From: Pseudomonadota bacterium
GTDB taxonomy: Bacteria; Pseudomonadota; Alphaproteobacteria; Sphingomonadales; SMXR01
DNA: 56,038 nt
Direction: 5' to 3'
Assembly: GCA_022574255.1 (NCBI GenBank)
Contig: JACZSK010000009.1
Coordinates: 1-56,038, forward strand
Below the pieces are notes generated by a model, which did not search any database, was not told where the DNA came from, and saw only the letters and a program-made list of their open reading frames with translations. The position numbers and the translations under genes were made by a program. This document shows, one piece after another, positions 1 to 7,779 of the stretch (the stretch's first letter is position 1; every line of letters begins with the position of its first letter).

Positions 1-507
1 GGGCTGAAATTGGATACTGTTTTTGGTTCCGCCCACCAGCCCAATGGGCGCTGCTCATCCTGGATCGGGTTTTTCCGCGACCGGAGACTGCTTTACATGG
101 CCGGGCTGGCCTTTCGCGCCGGGCGCATGGATGATGCGATGCTGGGGCGCGTCAAAGAGCTTGCCGGTAAACTGGAAGATTTAATCGAGGAGCCCGCCGC
201 GCCCTCGCTGCTGCATGGCGACCTGTGGCAGGGAAATATGCTGGTCAGGGGCGGGCGCATCGAAGCCTTCATTGACCCGGCCATCTATTACGGCCACGCT
301 GAAATGGATCTGGCGTTTTCCACCCTGTTCGGCACCCTGTCAGATAGCTTCTTTGGCGCCTACCAGGAACAACGCCCCATCGCCGCCGGGTTTTTCGAGC
401 AGCGCCGCGATCTCTACAATCTTTGGCCGCTGCTGGGTCATGTCCTGTTCTTTGGCGGCGCGTATCTGGGTCAGGTCGACGCTATTTTACGCCGGCATAA
501 TATCTAG
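1..507 (+). CDS. Fructosamine/ketosamine-3-kinase family protein, 5' partial
   Basis: This is the C-terminal part of a fructosamine kinase-like protein (aminoglycoside phosphotransferase fold). The family phosphorylates sugar-protein or sugar-amine adducts so that they break down (deglycation). The frame is open to base 1, so the gene starts outside the window; the TTG at base 10 in the ORF track is only the first usable codon. Visible family signatures are a QPNGRCSSW-type segment near the start, the catalytic loop HGDLWQGNML and the metal-binding segment IDPAIYYGHAEMDLA. It converges on thpR and overlaps its stop by 4 bp. The family assignment is firm; the substrate cannot be read from sequence. 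Confidence 0.88.
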   Translation, partial: GLKLDTVFGSAHQPNGRCSSWIGFFRDRRLLYMAGLAFRAGRMDDAMLGRVKELAGKLEDLIEEPAAPSLLHGDLWQGNMLVRGGRIEAFIDPAIYYGHAEMDLAFSTLFGTLSDSFFGAYQEQRPIAAGFFEQRRDLYNLWPLLGHVLFFGGAYLGQVDAILRRHNI

Positions 508-1049
508 GGTCTTGACCGGGCCGGAAAGGTCTCTTCGACGCGGTACCTGGCCCCAGCCTGGCTCAGATGACTGGAAATGAGCGCGAAGGAACGCACGTCA
601 AAAGCGGGCAGCGCCAGCCCCGCGTAATGATCTAGGAAATCTTCCAGCCGCCGGGCGCGGCCACCGCTGAAACGGGCCAGCGTAACATGGGGCATGAATT
701 TGCGCTCCTCTGGCGCCACGCCCGCGCCCAACAGGCTGTGGATGATTTTTTCATGCAAATGCCTCAACGGCTTTGCGTCCTCGACGCCCACCCATAACGC
801 GCGCGGCTTTCTTGCCTTGCCGAACAGGCCGATGCCGGCCAGCGTCACCTGAAAGGGTGTAAAACGCAGGCTGGCCAGCGCGGCGTGGATATCCGCTTGC
901 CGCAGCGGGTCGACCTCGCCAATAAAACGCAGGGTCAGATGCATCTGTTCGGTGTTTTGCCAGCGGGCGCCCTCGATACCGCCGCGGCAGGCGGCGAGAC
1001 GCTCCTTGATGTCTTCAGGCAATTCCACGGCGACGAACAAGCGGGTCAT
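504..1049 (-). CDS. thpR: RNA 2',3'-cyclic phosphodiesterase ThpR
   Basis: This is a two-histidine (2H) phosphoesterase of 181 residues, the normal family length. It carries the two HxTx motifs, HLTLRFIGE near residue 40 and HVTLARFSG near residue 125. The family opens 2',3'-cyclic phosphates on RNA; some members were first described as 2'-5' RNA ligases. The N-terminus MTRLFVAVELP is typical. It lies downstream of the esterase gene on the same strand, separated by a short spacer that contains an exact 19-bp tandem duplication, and no strong ribosome binding site is seen there. The enzyme is cytoplasmic, with no signal peptide. Confidence 0.9.
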   Translation of the reverse strand: MTRLFVAVELPEDIKERLAACRGGIEGARWQNTEQMHLTLRFIGEVDPLRQADIHAALASLRFTPFQVTLAGIGLFGKARKPRALWVGVEDAKPLRHLHEKIIHSLLGAGVAPEERKFMPHVTLARFSGGRARRLEDFLDHYAGLALPAFDVRSFALISSHLSQAGARYRVEETFPARSRP

Positions 1050-1050
1050 C

Positions 1051-1088
1051 GGTTGTCCATGTAATCAGTGGTTGTCCATGTAATCAGT
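1051..1088. repeat. 19-bp tandem duplication between thpR and the esterase gene
   Basis: The unit ggttgtccatgtaatcagt occurs twice head to tail, without mismatch. The second copy contains the esterase stop codon and the first copy abuts the thpR start. It looks like a local replication-slippage duplication of the spacer. Confidence 0.85.
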
Positions 1089-1740
1089 TGGCCAGCAGTT
1101 TTGCCACCATTGGCGCCATGCCATCAACCATGATAGCAACGCCTTCGCGGTTGGGGTGAATGCCGTCTTTCAATTTCAGCTCCGGCTGCAGCACCACGCC
1201 CTTCAGGAAAAAGGGATAGAGGGCAACGCCATAATTTGCCGCCAGATCAGGAAAGATGGCGTCGAATTCCTCGGCGAATTCCCGGCCCATGTTTGGCGGC
1301 GCCCGCATGCCGACCAACAGCACATTGATGTTCCTGCCCCGGAGGATCGAGAGCATTTCATCAAGATTGCCGCGGGTGACGGCAGGATCGATGCCGCGCA
1401 GGGCGCCGTTGCCGCCAAATTCAAGGATTACCAGATCGGGATTGCCGCCATTGGCGCTGGCCAGTGCCCAGTCGAGCCGTGCCAGCCCGCCGGCGCTGGT
1501 ATCTCCCGAAACACCGGCATTGATAACGGTGGCTCCAATGCCGTCTGCACGAAGCCGGGCCTCGAGTTGCGCCGGGAAGGCGGCGTCAGCCGGAAGATTA
1601 TACCCGGCCATCAGGCTGTCGCCCATGGCCACGATCACGGGTTCGCCGGTTTGCGCTGCCGCCACGGGGGGTGCCAAACCGAAGACGACGCTGGCGAAGG
1701 CCATGAAAATGGCCACGAAAAGGAAAGACTTGAACCACAT
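1084..1740 (-). CDS. tesA: SGNH/GDSL arylesterase, TesA (thioesterase I/lysophospholipase L1) type
   Basis: This is a secreted SGNH hydrolase of 218 residues. A hydrophobic signal sequence (about residues 1-29, ending near PVAAAQ) is followed by the block I serine motif AMGDSLMAGY, the block II region around INAGVSGDTSAGG, the oxyanion-hole asparagine in FGGNGALRG and the catalytic DGIHPN near the C-terminus. The family hydrolyses acyl esters or thioesters and lysophospholipids in the periplasm. It is divergent from ybbA-ybbP, an arrangement conserved in many proteobacteria including E. coli, which supports a TesA assignment over a generic lipase. The intervening 320 bp hold an inverted-repeat element. 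Confidence 0.9.
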   Translation of the reverse strand: MWFKSFLFVAIFMAFASVVFGLAPPVAAAQTGEPVIVAMGDSLMAGYNLPADAAFPAQLEARLRADGIGATVINAGVSGDTSAGGLARLDWALASANGGNPDLVILEFGGNGALRGIDPAVTRGNLDEMLSILRGRNINVLLVGMRAPPNMGREFAEEFDAIFPDLAANYGVALYPFFLKGVVLQPELKLKDGIHPNREGVAIMVDGMAPMVAKLLAN

Positions 1741-1763
1741 ATGGCGCTACTCATATCCCATTA

Positions 1764-2031
1764 AGGGTCCAGACTCATTAATCCGGTTCAATTCTGTTTG
1801 GCAAGGAAGATATGAATGCAAGGAGACAGCGTGCAGCCAGGGCTACACCCTTTCAAGGGCTGTATCCGCGGCAGTCGCTCTTCCTGGCCAAAACCCAAGA
1901 GGGCGGTGTTCCTTTACGGCTGGGAATGCGTTGGAACGCCTTGAAAGCCATAAAGGCTATCTGCGGCGCCCCTCCTGTTCCAGCCGAAAATAAACGCCGC
2001 AGAATGGATCGCATTAATGAGTCTGGACCCT
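1764..2031. mobile_element. MITE-like element with perfect 19-bp terminal inverted repeats
   Basis: The 268-bp segment starts with agggtccagactcattaat and ends with its exact reverse complement, attaatgagtctggaccct. The similarity continues imperfectly for about 14 bases inside each end. It sits in the divergent tesA/ybbA intergenic region. A 73-codon ORF (1812..2033) runs through it into the right repeat, but it resembles no transposase I recognise, so the element is probably non-autonomous. No clear target-site duplication is visible. The core tctggaccct also occurs at about 8457-8466, at the start of a second gene-poor stretch. Confidence 0.6.
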
Positions 2032-2061
2032 GAACAGTGAGGAAATAACACGAAATCAGAG

Positions 2062-2805
2062 ATGGCTATAGAAGACGCGATAATCAATCTCGAAAATGTT
2101 CATTTGAAATTGAACAGTGCCGCCGGCGAGGTTCACATTCTCCGCGGTATTGATCTGGCGGTCTCGCCCGGCGAGGCGGTGGGGATCATCGGGCCGTCGG
2201 GCTCCGGCAAGTCAACGCTGATGGCCATCATGACCGGCCTGGAATGGGCGACCAGCGGCAGGGTGCTGGTCGACGGCATGGATTATGGCGGCAAGGACGA
2301 AGACACTCTGGCGCTGCACCGGCGCGAGCGGATCGGCATATTGCTGCAATCCTTTCACTTGATTCCCACCATGACGGCGCTGGAGAATGTGGCGGTGCCG
2401 TTGGAGCTGGCGGGGCGCGACGATGCCTTCGAGAAGGCCGCCGCCGAACTGGATGCGGTTGGCCTGTCCCACCGCCTGGAGCATTACCCGGTGCAATTGT
2501 CGGGCGGCGAGCAGCAGCGGGTGGCGTTGGCCCGCGCCGTGGCCCCGGGACCGCGTCTGCTTTTCGCCGATGAGCCGACCGGAAATCTGGACAGCGCCAC
2601 GGGCGCGCAGATCATCGATTTGATGTTCCAGCTGCATGATGATCGCAGCACCACGCTGGTGCTCATCACCCATGATCCGTCGCTGGCGTCGCGCTGCGAC
2701 CGGGTCATCCATATGGCCGACGGCTTGATCGAGCACCGGGAAGCTGGAGGGGACCGCGACGCGCCGGCTGTCCGGGAAATCGCCAGGGAAGTGGCTGGGG
2801 AATAG
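2062..2805 (+). CDS. ybbA: ABC transporter ATP-binding protein, YbbA/LolD type
   Basis: This is a 247-residue ATPase subunit of the MacB/LolD-like class, which works with FtsX-type permeases. It shows Walker A GPSGSGKST near residue 46, the Q-loop in LLQSFHLIP, the signature LSGGEQQRVALARA, Walker B LLFADEPTGNLDSA and the switch histidine in LITHDPSL. It lies 3 bp upstream of its permease ybbP, so the two are surely co-transcribed. The complex probably acts on an envelope or lipid-related substrate, as inferred from the family and the neighbouring TesA esterase; the substrate is unproven. The MITE-like element ends about 30 bp upstream of the start and so may affect its promoter. Confidence 0.93.
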   Translation: MAIEDAIINLENVHLKLNSAAGEVHILRGIDLAVSPGEAVGIIGPSGSGKSTLMAIMTGLEWATSGRVLVDGMDYGGKDEDTLALHRRERIGILLQSFHLIPTMTALENVAVPLELAGRDDAFEKAAAELDAVGLSHRLEHYPVQLSGGEQQRVALARAVAPGPRLLFADEPTGNLDSATGAQIIDLMFQLHDDRSTTLVLITHDPSLASRCDRVIHMADGLIEHREAGGDRDAPAVREIAREVAGE

Positions 2806-2808
2806 GGG

Positions 2809-5322
2809 ATGCCGGTTTCATTGCGCATTGCACTCAGGGAACTGCGCGGCGGGTTCAAGGGCTTTCGCGTTTTCATCGGCTGTCTTTTTCTTGGCGTGGT
2901 GGCTATCGCCGGGGTCGGCTCGCTGGCCAAGGCTGTGCTTGCGGGCCTGCAGGAGCAGGGCCAGGAACTGCTGGCCGGCGACGTGGAGGTGCGGCTGTTC
3001 CAGCGCCAGGCCAGCGCCGAGGAATTTGAATATCTCGCCGCTGGCGGCATTCTCTCGCGCAACACGCGGCTGCGCGGCATGGCCCGGGCAATTGCCTCGA
3101 ATGAGCGAACCCTGACCGAAATAAAGGCGGCGGACGGGCTGTACCCGCTGTACGGCGACCTGTTGTTCGACCCGCCCATTGCCCGCGACCGGGTGCTGGC
3201 GCGAATCGACGGGCGCTGGGGCGCGGCGATTCCCGCGGAGTTGGCCGACCGTCTTGAAGCCGGGCCCGGCGACGAACTTCTGCTCGGCGACGAGATTTTC
3301 GAGATTCGCGCGATCCTGGTCAACGAACCCGATCGCTCGAATGACGGGATCCAGTGGGGACCAACGGTTTTGATCGACTGGGATGCGCTGGCCGACACCG
3401 GCATGGTGCAACTGGGCAGCCTGATCCATTATCATTACCGGCTGAAATTGCCGGCGGGTACCGACATCGACGCCTGGAAAGAGGATTTGACCACGCGCTT
3501 TCCCGAAGCCGGCTGGCGCATTCGTGACCGATCGGGGAGCGCGCCGGGGGTGCGCAAATTCGTCGAACGCATGGGCATGTTCCTCACCCTCGTAGGGCTG
3601 ACCGCGCTGGTCGTGGGCGGCGTCGGGGTTGGTAACGCGGTGCGCAGCTATATGGAAGGCAAGACCGGGACCATCGCCACCCTGAAGATCCTGGGCGCCA
3701 CCAGCGCCATTGTCTTTCGCGTTTACCTGATACAGATCATGCTTATTGCGCTGCTGGCCATCGCCGCCGGGCTGCTGGTGGGCGGGCTGGTGCCGCCGTT
3801 GCTTGCCGGTCTTTTGTCGGAGCAAATTCCGGTTCCGCCGTCGGTTGGTCTTTATGCCGAGCCACTGGTGACAGCGGCCATTTACGGCTTCCTGATTACC
3901 CTGGCCTTCGCGGTGTGGCCGTTGGCCAAGGCCCGGGATTTGCCGGCGGCCCGGCTCTTCCGCTCGCTGGTCACCGCCGACCATAGCCGTCCGCGCGCGC
4001 GCTATATCGCGGTCATCGCGGCTTCGGCGATCACCATCGTGGCGATGGCAATATTTCTCTCGGAAATGAGAGGCATGGCGGCGGGCTTTGCCGCCGGTGC
4101 GATCATCGTGTTGCTGCTGCTGCGTTTCGTCGGCTATCTGGTGCAGCGCGGCGCTGCCATGCTGCCGCGTCCCCGGAATCCCGGTCTCAGGCTGGCGCTG
4201 GCCAATATTCACCGGCCCGGTGCGGCAACCGCGGCTGTCGTGCTGTCGCTGGGGTTGGGATTGACGCTGATCGCGGCGGTGACGCTGGTGCAGAAAAATC
4301 TCACCGACCGCGTTGAGGAACAGATTCCCGACCAGGCGCCGGCATTTTTCATGATCGATATCCAGCAGCATCAGATCGAGGATTTTATCGCGCTGGCGAA
4401 AGGAATAGAAGGCGTAAGCGACTTGCGCACGGTGCCTACCCTGCGTGGCAGGATTATCAGCATTGCCGGTGTGCCGGTTGGCGAGCTGCAGCCCGACCCG
4501 CAGGCGCGCTGGGTCATCGATGGTGACCGCGGGCTGACCTACGCGGCGGCAATTCCCGAAGGCAATTCCATCGTTGAAGGCGAATGGTGGGACGCCGACT
4601 ACAGCGGGCCGCCGTTGATCTCCTTCGCCGCCCGGGAAGCCCGGGGGCTGGGCATTCAAGTTGGCGACAGCATTACCCTGAATATTCTGGGCCGGGAAAT
4701 CACCGCCACCATCGCCAATCTGCGCGATTTGAACTGGGGCACCTTTGGCTTCAATTTCGTGATTATCTTCGCGCCGGGGGCGCTGGAAAACGCCCCACAT
4801 GTGCATATGGCGACGCTCAGGGTCGAAGGCGACGCCGAACGGCTGGCCCACCGCACCCTGACCGACGCCTTCCCCAACGTCACAGCGATCCGCATGAAGG
4901 ACGTGCTGAATACCATCAACAACCTATTGTCGGAAATTAATATGGCGGTACGGGCGACCGCTTTGGTGACCATACTGGCGGGTATCCTTGTGCTTGCCGG
5001 GGCCATTGCCGCCGGCCAGCGGGCGCGGGTGTATGATGCGGTCATATTAAAGGTGCTGGGTGCCGTGCGTCTCGACGTGCTGCGCGCCTATATTCTGGAA
5101 TATATCGCCCTCGGCCTGCTGACCGGCCTGGTGGCCCTGGGCCTGGGCACAATCGCCGGCTATGCGGTGGTGGTCTATGCCATGGATATGGAATTCGCTT
5201 TTTATCCACTGACAATGGGCGCCACCATCCTGGCCAGTGTGGTTATCACCTTGTTTCTCGGCCTGATCGGCACCTGGTCGGCGCTGGGGGCGCGGCCCAT
5301 GCAGGTGTTGCGGGAACAATAA
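2809..5322 (+). CDS. ybbP: FtsX-like ABC transporter permease, YbbP type
   Basis: This 837-residue inner-membrane permease has one N-terminal transmembrane helix (about residues 15-40), a periplasmic domain, then two FtsX-type membrane blocks. Hydrophobic runs lie near residues 260-375 and 400-440, and a final group occupies roughly the last 140 residues. A second extracytoplasmic domain sits between them. The length and the duplicated FtsX layout match YbbP rather than the shorter LolC/E. It pairs with YbbA immediately upstream. No signs of damage are seen. The transported molecule is not known from sequence. Confidence 0.92.
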   Translation: MPVSLRIALRELRGGFKGFRVFIGCLFLGVVAIAGVGSLAKAVLAGLQEQGQELLAGDVEVRLFQRQASAEEFEYLAAGGILSRNTRLRGMARAIASNERTLTEIKAADGLYPLYGDLLFDPPIARDRVLARIDGRWGAAIPAELADRLEAGPGDELLLGDEIFEIRAILVNEPDRSNDGIQWGPTVLIDWDALADTGMVQLGSLIHYHYRLKLPAGTDIDAWKEDLTTRFPEAGWRIRDRSGSAPGVRKFVERMGMFLTLVGLTALVVGGVGVGNAVRSYMEGKTGTIATLKILGATSAIVFRVYLIQIMLIALLAIAAGLLVGGLVPPLLAGLLSEQIPVPPSVGLYAEPLVTAAIYGFLITLAFAVWPLAKARDLPAARLFRSLVTADHSRPRARYIAVIAASAITIVAMAIFLSEMRGMAAGFAAGAIIVLLLLRFVGYLVQRGAAMLPRPRNPGLRLALANIHRPGAATAAVVLSLGLGLTLIAAVTLVQKNLTDRVEEQIPDQAPAFFMIDIQQHQIEDFIALAKGIEGVSDLRTVPTLRGRIISIAGVPVGELQPDPQARWVIDGDRGLTYAAAIPEGNSIVEGEWWDADYSGPPLISFAAREARGLGIQVGDSITLNILGREITATIANLRDLNWGTFGFNFVIIFAPGALENAPHVHMATLRVEGDAERLAHRTLTDAFPNVTAIRMKDVLNTINNLLSEINMAVRATALVTILAGILVLAGAIAAGQRARVYDAVILKVLGAVRLDVLRAYILEYIALGLLTGLVALGLGTIAGYAVVVYAMDMEFAFYPLTMGATILASVVITLFLGLIGTWSALGARPMQVLREQ

Positions 5323-5423
5323 ATTGATGGTTAATGGGCCGGTTTGCCTTGAAATGCGGGCCTCGGCGCGCGATATTTAGCGGGATTTAATATTGCACCG
5401 CCACGCCACCGGGAGAAAATTTG

Positions 5424-6176
5424 ATGGCCGAGAGATACGATTCCAGATTTGAGACCGCCCGGGCCCCCGCACATGCGCGGGCCGACATCGACGCGGGCCT
5501 GCGCTCATACATGCTGCGGGTTTATAACTACATGGCGTCGGGGGTGCTGCTCACCGGCATCATTGCGCTATTGACCTCCACATCGCCAATGGTTGCCTCG
5601 TTGCTTTACAACATAACGCCAGACGGCATTCTGGTGGGCTATACCACCCTTGGCATGGTCGCGGCCTTCTCGCCGCTGGCTTTTGTGATGATCATCTCGT
5701 TCGGCATCAACCGGCTCAGCGTCACCACGACCCAGGCCTTGTTCTGGACTTTCGCTGCGGTGATGGGCCTGTCCCTGTCGTCGATCATGTTTATTTACAC
5801 CGGCGGCAGCGTCGCCAAGATATTCTTCATCACGGCGGCGATGTTCACCTCGCTCAGCCTGTGGGGCTATACCACCAAGAAAGACCTCACCGGCTGGGGC
5901 TCGTTCCTGTTCATGGGGCTGGTCGGCATTATTATTGCCTCGGTGGTCAATATGTTCGTGGCTTCGTCGGTGATGGAATTCGCCATCTCGATTATCGGCG
6001 TGCTGATTTTTGCCGGGCTGACCGCCTATGACACGCAGAAGATCAAGGAAATGTATTACGAAGGCGACAGCAGCGACACCACCACCAAGAAGGCGGTGAT
6101 GGGCGCTTTAAGGCTGTATCTGGACTTTATCAATATGTTCCTGATGATGCTGCGGCTGTTTGGCAACCGAAATTAG
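5424..6176 (+). CDS. Bax inhibitor-1/YccA family membrane protein
   Basis: This is a seven-helix membrane protein of the BI-1/TMBIM family (250 residues). The N-terminus is soluble and charged up to about residue 25. Hydrophobic helices then follow in succession to the end, including the family-typical segment GLTAYDTQKIKEMYY in the C-terminal third and an ending rich in F, M and L. Family members behave as pH-sensitive calcium leak channels or modulate FtsH (YccA). I chose the ATG at 5424 because gggag lies a suitable distance upstream; the ORF track begins one codon earlier at a TTG. The gene is monocistronic and is followed by an intrinsic terminator. Confidence 0.92.
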   Translation: MAERYDSRFETARAPAHARADIDAGLRSYMLRVYNYMASGVLLTGIIALLTSTSPMVASLLYNITPDGILVGYTTLGMVAAFSPLAFVMIISFGINRLSVTTTQALFWTFAAVMGLSLSSIMFIYTGGSVAKIFFITAAMFTSLSLWGYTTKKDLTGWGSFLFMGLVGIIIASVVNMFVASSVMEFAISIIGVLIFAGLTAYDTQKIKEMYYEGDSSDTTTKKAVMGALRLYLDFINMFLMMLRLFGNRN

Positions 6177-6228
6177 GGCAGGGGTTGGGGACGGCAACCA
6201 ACGGCCATAGCCCTGAAAAATTAAAGAG

Positions 6229-6257
6229 ACCCGGTGCCAGAAGCGCCGGGTTTTTTT
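6229..6257 (+). terminator. Intrinsic terminator after the BI-1 gene
   Basis: The arms acccggtgc and gcgccgggt pair over 9 bp (one G-T pair) around a short loop and are followed directly by seven T residues. It ends the BI-1 transcript and lies just before the convergent DUF2794 gene. Confidence 0.85.
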
Positions 6258-6274
6258 ATTCCGGCAAATGCGTT

Positions 6275-6664
6275 CTATTTCACCAGATGCAGCATCTTGC
6301 GGTCAAAAACGCTGAGAATATTCTCGATCGTTTTGCCGCGTTTCAATATCTGGCCCTGCCGGCCAACCACCGCATAGGCGCCCTGGCGCTTGGCCAGCCC
6401 GGGTTCCTTGATAATCCGGTAGTCGGGCGTTTCGCTGGCGCGGCGGAAAACCGAAAAGGCAACGGCGGCACCACCAGCTTTCCCGCCGTTATCCCCGGTA
6501 TTGTCCCCGGTATTATCAATGGCATAATCCCGCCAGATACCGGCGGTGACCATGCGGCCATAAACCACCAGAATGCGGGACAGCTCTTGTTTTGAGAAAT
6601 GGACGCGGCGCTGCGCCTGCTGCTTTCGCGCCGGGAAGAATATTATCGGTTCGGGCTCCATCAT
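6275..6664 (-). CDS. DUF2794 domain-containing protein
   Basis: This small cytoplasmic protein (129-130 residues) belongs to DUF2794, a family known from Alphaproteobacteria and without an assigned function. Recognisable family segments are LSRILVVYGRMVTAGIWRDY, VAFSVFRRASETPDYRI, LAKRQGAYAVVG and the C-terminal DRKMLHLVK. Between the second and third of these lies an insertion of roughly 15 residues, DNTGDNTGDNGGKAGG, made from a 12-bp tandem repeat (6491-6514). I chose the start MMEPEP at 6664 because the longer ORF upstream loses similarity and runs antisense to the GIN-domain gene. It converges on the BI-1 gene across the terminator. Confidence 0.85.
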   Translation of the reverse strand: MMEPEPIIFFPARKQQAQRRVHFSKQELSRILVVYGRMVTAGIWRDYAIDNTGDNTGDNGGKAGGAAVAFSVFRRASETPDYRIIKEPGLAKRQGAYAVVGRQGQILKRGKTIENILSVFDRKMLHLVK

Positions 6665-6808
6665 CTTCGGGCTATTCTGTTCCCCCGAAACAATATTATC
6701 AAGCGCGAAGGGTATTGCCCCGCCGGGCCGTAACAGGGAAAAGTGGCCGAGCAACCGGTCTGAGCACGACCAACAGGCGAGAGCAACAGGAATGAGGAGT
6801 AATAAATA

Positions 6809-7459
6809 ATGAAAGCGATACGCAGCCAGTTGAATGTGACGGCGATCGCGGTTCTGGCCGGCGCGCTTGCCATGGTCATGCCCGCCACCGCCGCAGACGA
6901 AGTCAGCGAAAGCCGCGACCTGAAGAGTTTTTCGAGAATTCTGGTGGAAGGCGCCATAGACCTGAGCGTTGAGGCCGGAAAAAAACAAAGCGTTCAAGTC
7001 ACCACCGATTCCCGCCATATTGGCCACGTGACCACCACCGTTGAAGGCGACGTTCTGGTGATTTCGATGAAGGGCCGCAGTTGGCGCAATGCCGACGTGT
7101 CGGTGACAATTTCGATGAAGACTTTGGACGGCCTGGTTGTTGAAGGTGCGGTCGATGCGGAATTGCTGAACATCGACAGCAGGAATTTTTCCATTGAAAT
7201 CGACGGCGCCGCAGACATCACCATAACGGGTATATGCGGGTCGGCTGAATTCCAGATCAACGGCGCCGGAGACCTGAATGCGCAGGATTTCAAATGCAAG
7301 GATGTAACAATCGAAATCAACGGCGCGGGCGATGCCGAAATTTTTGCCTCGGCCTCCGTCGAGGCCACCATCAACGGCGTTGGCGATATCGACATTTACG
7401 GCGACCCGGACAAGGTTCGTCCAAGAATTGCCGGCATTGGGGAAATCGAGGTCAAGTAG
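6809..7459 (+). CDS. Secreted DUF2807 (GIN/head) domain protein, copy 1
   Basis: This is a 216-residue exported protein. A signal peptide (about residues 1-28, ending AATAADE) precedes a DUF2807 domain, which folds as a short right-handed beta-helix. The repeats are visible as turns carrying INGAGD or variants: IDGAADI, INGAGDL, INGAGDA, INGVGDI. The start is well supported by gaggag-like sequence (aatgaggagt) upstream of the ATG. Function is unknown; such domains are found in envelope-associated and putative adhesin-like proteins. A second, diverged copy lies 320 bp downstream on the same strand. No lipobox or membrane anchor is seen, so a periplasmic or released protein is likely. Confidence 0.87.
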   Translation: MKAIRSQLNVTAIAVLAGALAMVMPATAADEVSESRDLKSFSRILVEGAIDLSVEAGKKQSVQVTTDSRHIGHVTTTVEGDVLVISMKGRSWRNADVSVTISMKTLDGLVVEGAVDAELLNIDSRNFSIEIDGAADITITGICGSAEFQINGAGDLNAQDFKCKDVTIEINGAGDAEIFASASVEATINGVGDIDIYGDPDKVRPRIAGIGEIEVK

Positions 7460-7499
7460 CCTTTTTTCACGAGAAAATCCGCATGCGGCCCGCCGCCCC

Positions 7500-7530
7500 A
7501 GATGCGCTGGGGGGAGGGCGCATCTTCTTC
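7500..7530 (+). terminator. Possible intrinsic terminator after the first GIN gene
   Basis: The arms agatgcgc and gcgcatct (8 bp) enclose a 10-base G-rich loop and are followed by the pyrimidine run tcttctt. The U-tract is imperfect, so this is only moderately supported. Confidence 0.45.
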
Positions 7531-7537
7531 TTGAAAG

Positions 7538-7580
7538 TCTATATATAGAAGTGATATATAGGTACGATATATAAATCGTA
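7538..7580 (+). promoter_or_regulatory. AT-rich palindromic cluster upstream of the second GIN gene
   Basis: Three features crowd into about 43 bp of otherwise GC-rich DNA: the perfect 12-bp palindrome tctatatataga, a copy of gatatata, and the inverted repeat tacgat-N6-atcgta. It lies about 200 bp before the second GIN start and suggests a promoter with operator sites. The remaining 7581-7779 holds no gene I can support; a signal-peptide-like frame there has no start codon. Confidence 0.4.
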
Positions 7581-7779
7581 TTTACAGGAGAGATTTCGCG
7601 GCATTCATTCGCCCATTCATTGCTCTGGCGACCGTGGCGGCGCTCTGGGCGGGCGTGGTCCCGGGAGGGTTCACGGCAATCCGGGCAACGTCGCCAAAAA
7701 GGTAAACGGCTTGGGGATGTGGAAATTGTCGAATGAAGCCAAAGAGAATGAGCGGGAATAAACAGCGAGGAGACTTGAA

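Noticed and set aside
2818-4851. 677-codon minus-strand ORF opposite ybbP
   Set aside because: It is a high-GC shadow frame: no domain, a composition rich in Q, R, H and G, and full overlap with an intact FtsX-type permease.
7581-7700. Signal-peptide-like frame (FIRPFIALATVAALWAGVV) between the GIN genes
   Set aside because: It has no acceptable start codon and stops after about 40 codons, so it is not supported as a gene; it could be a fragment.
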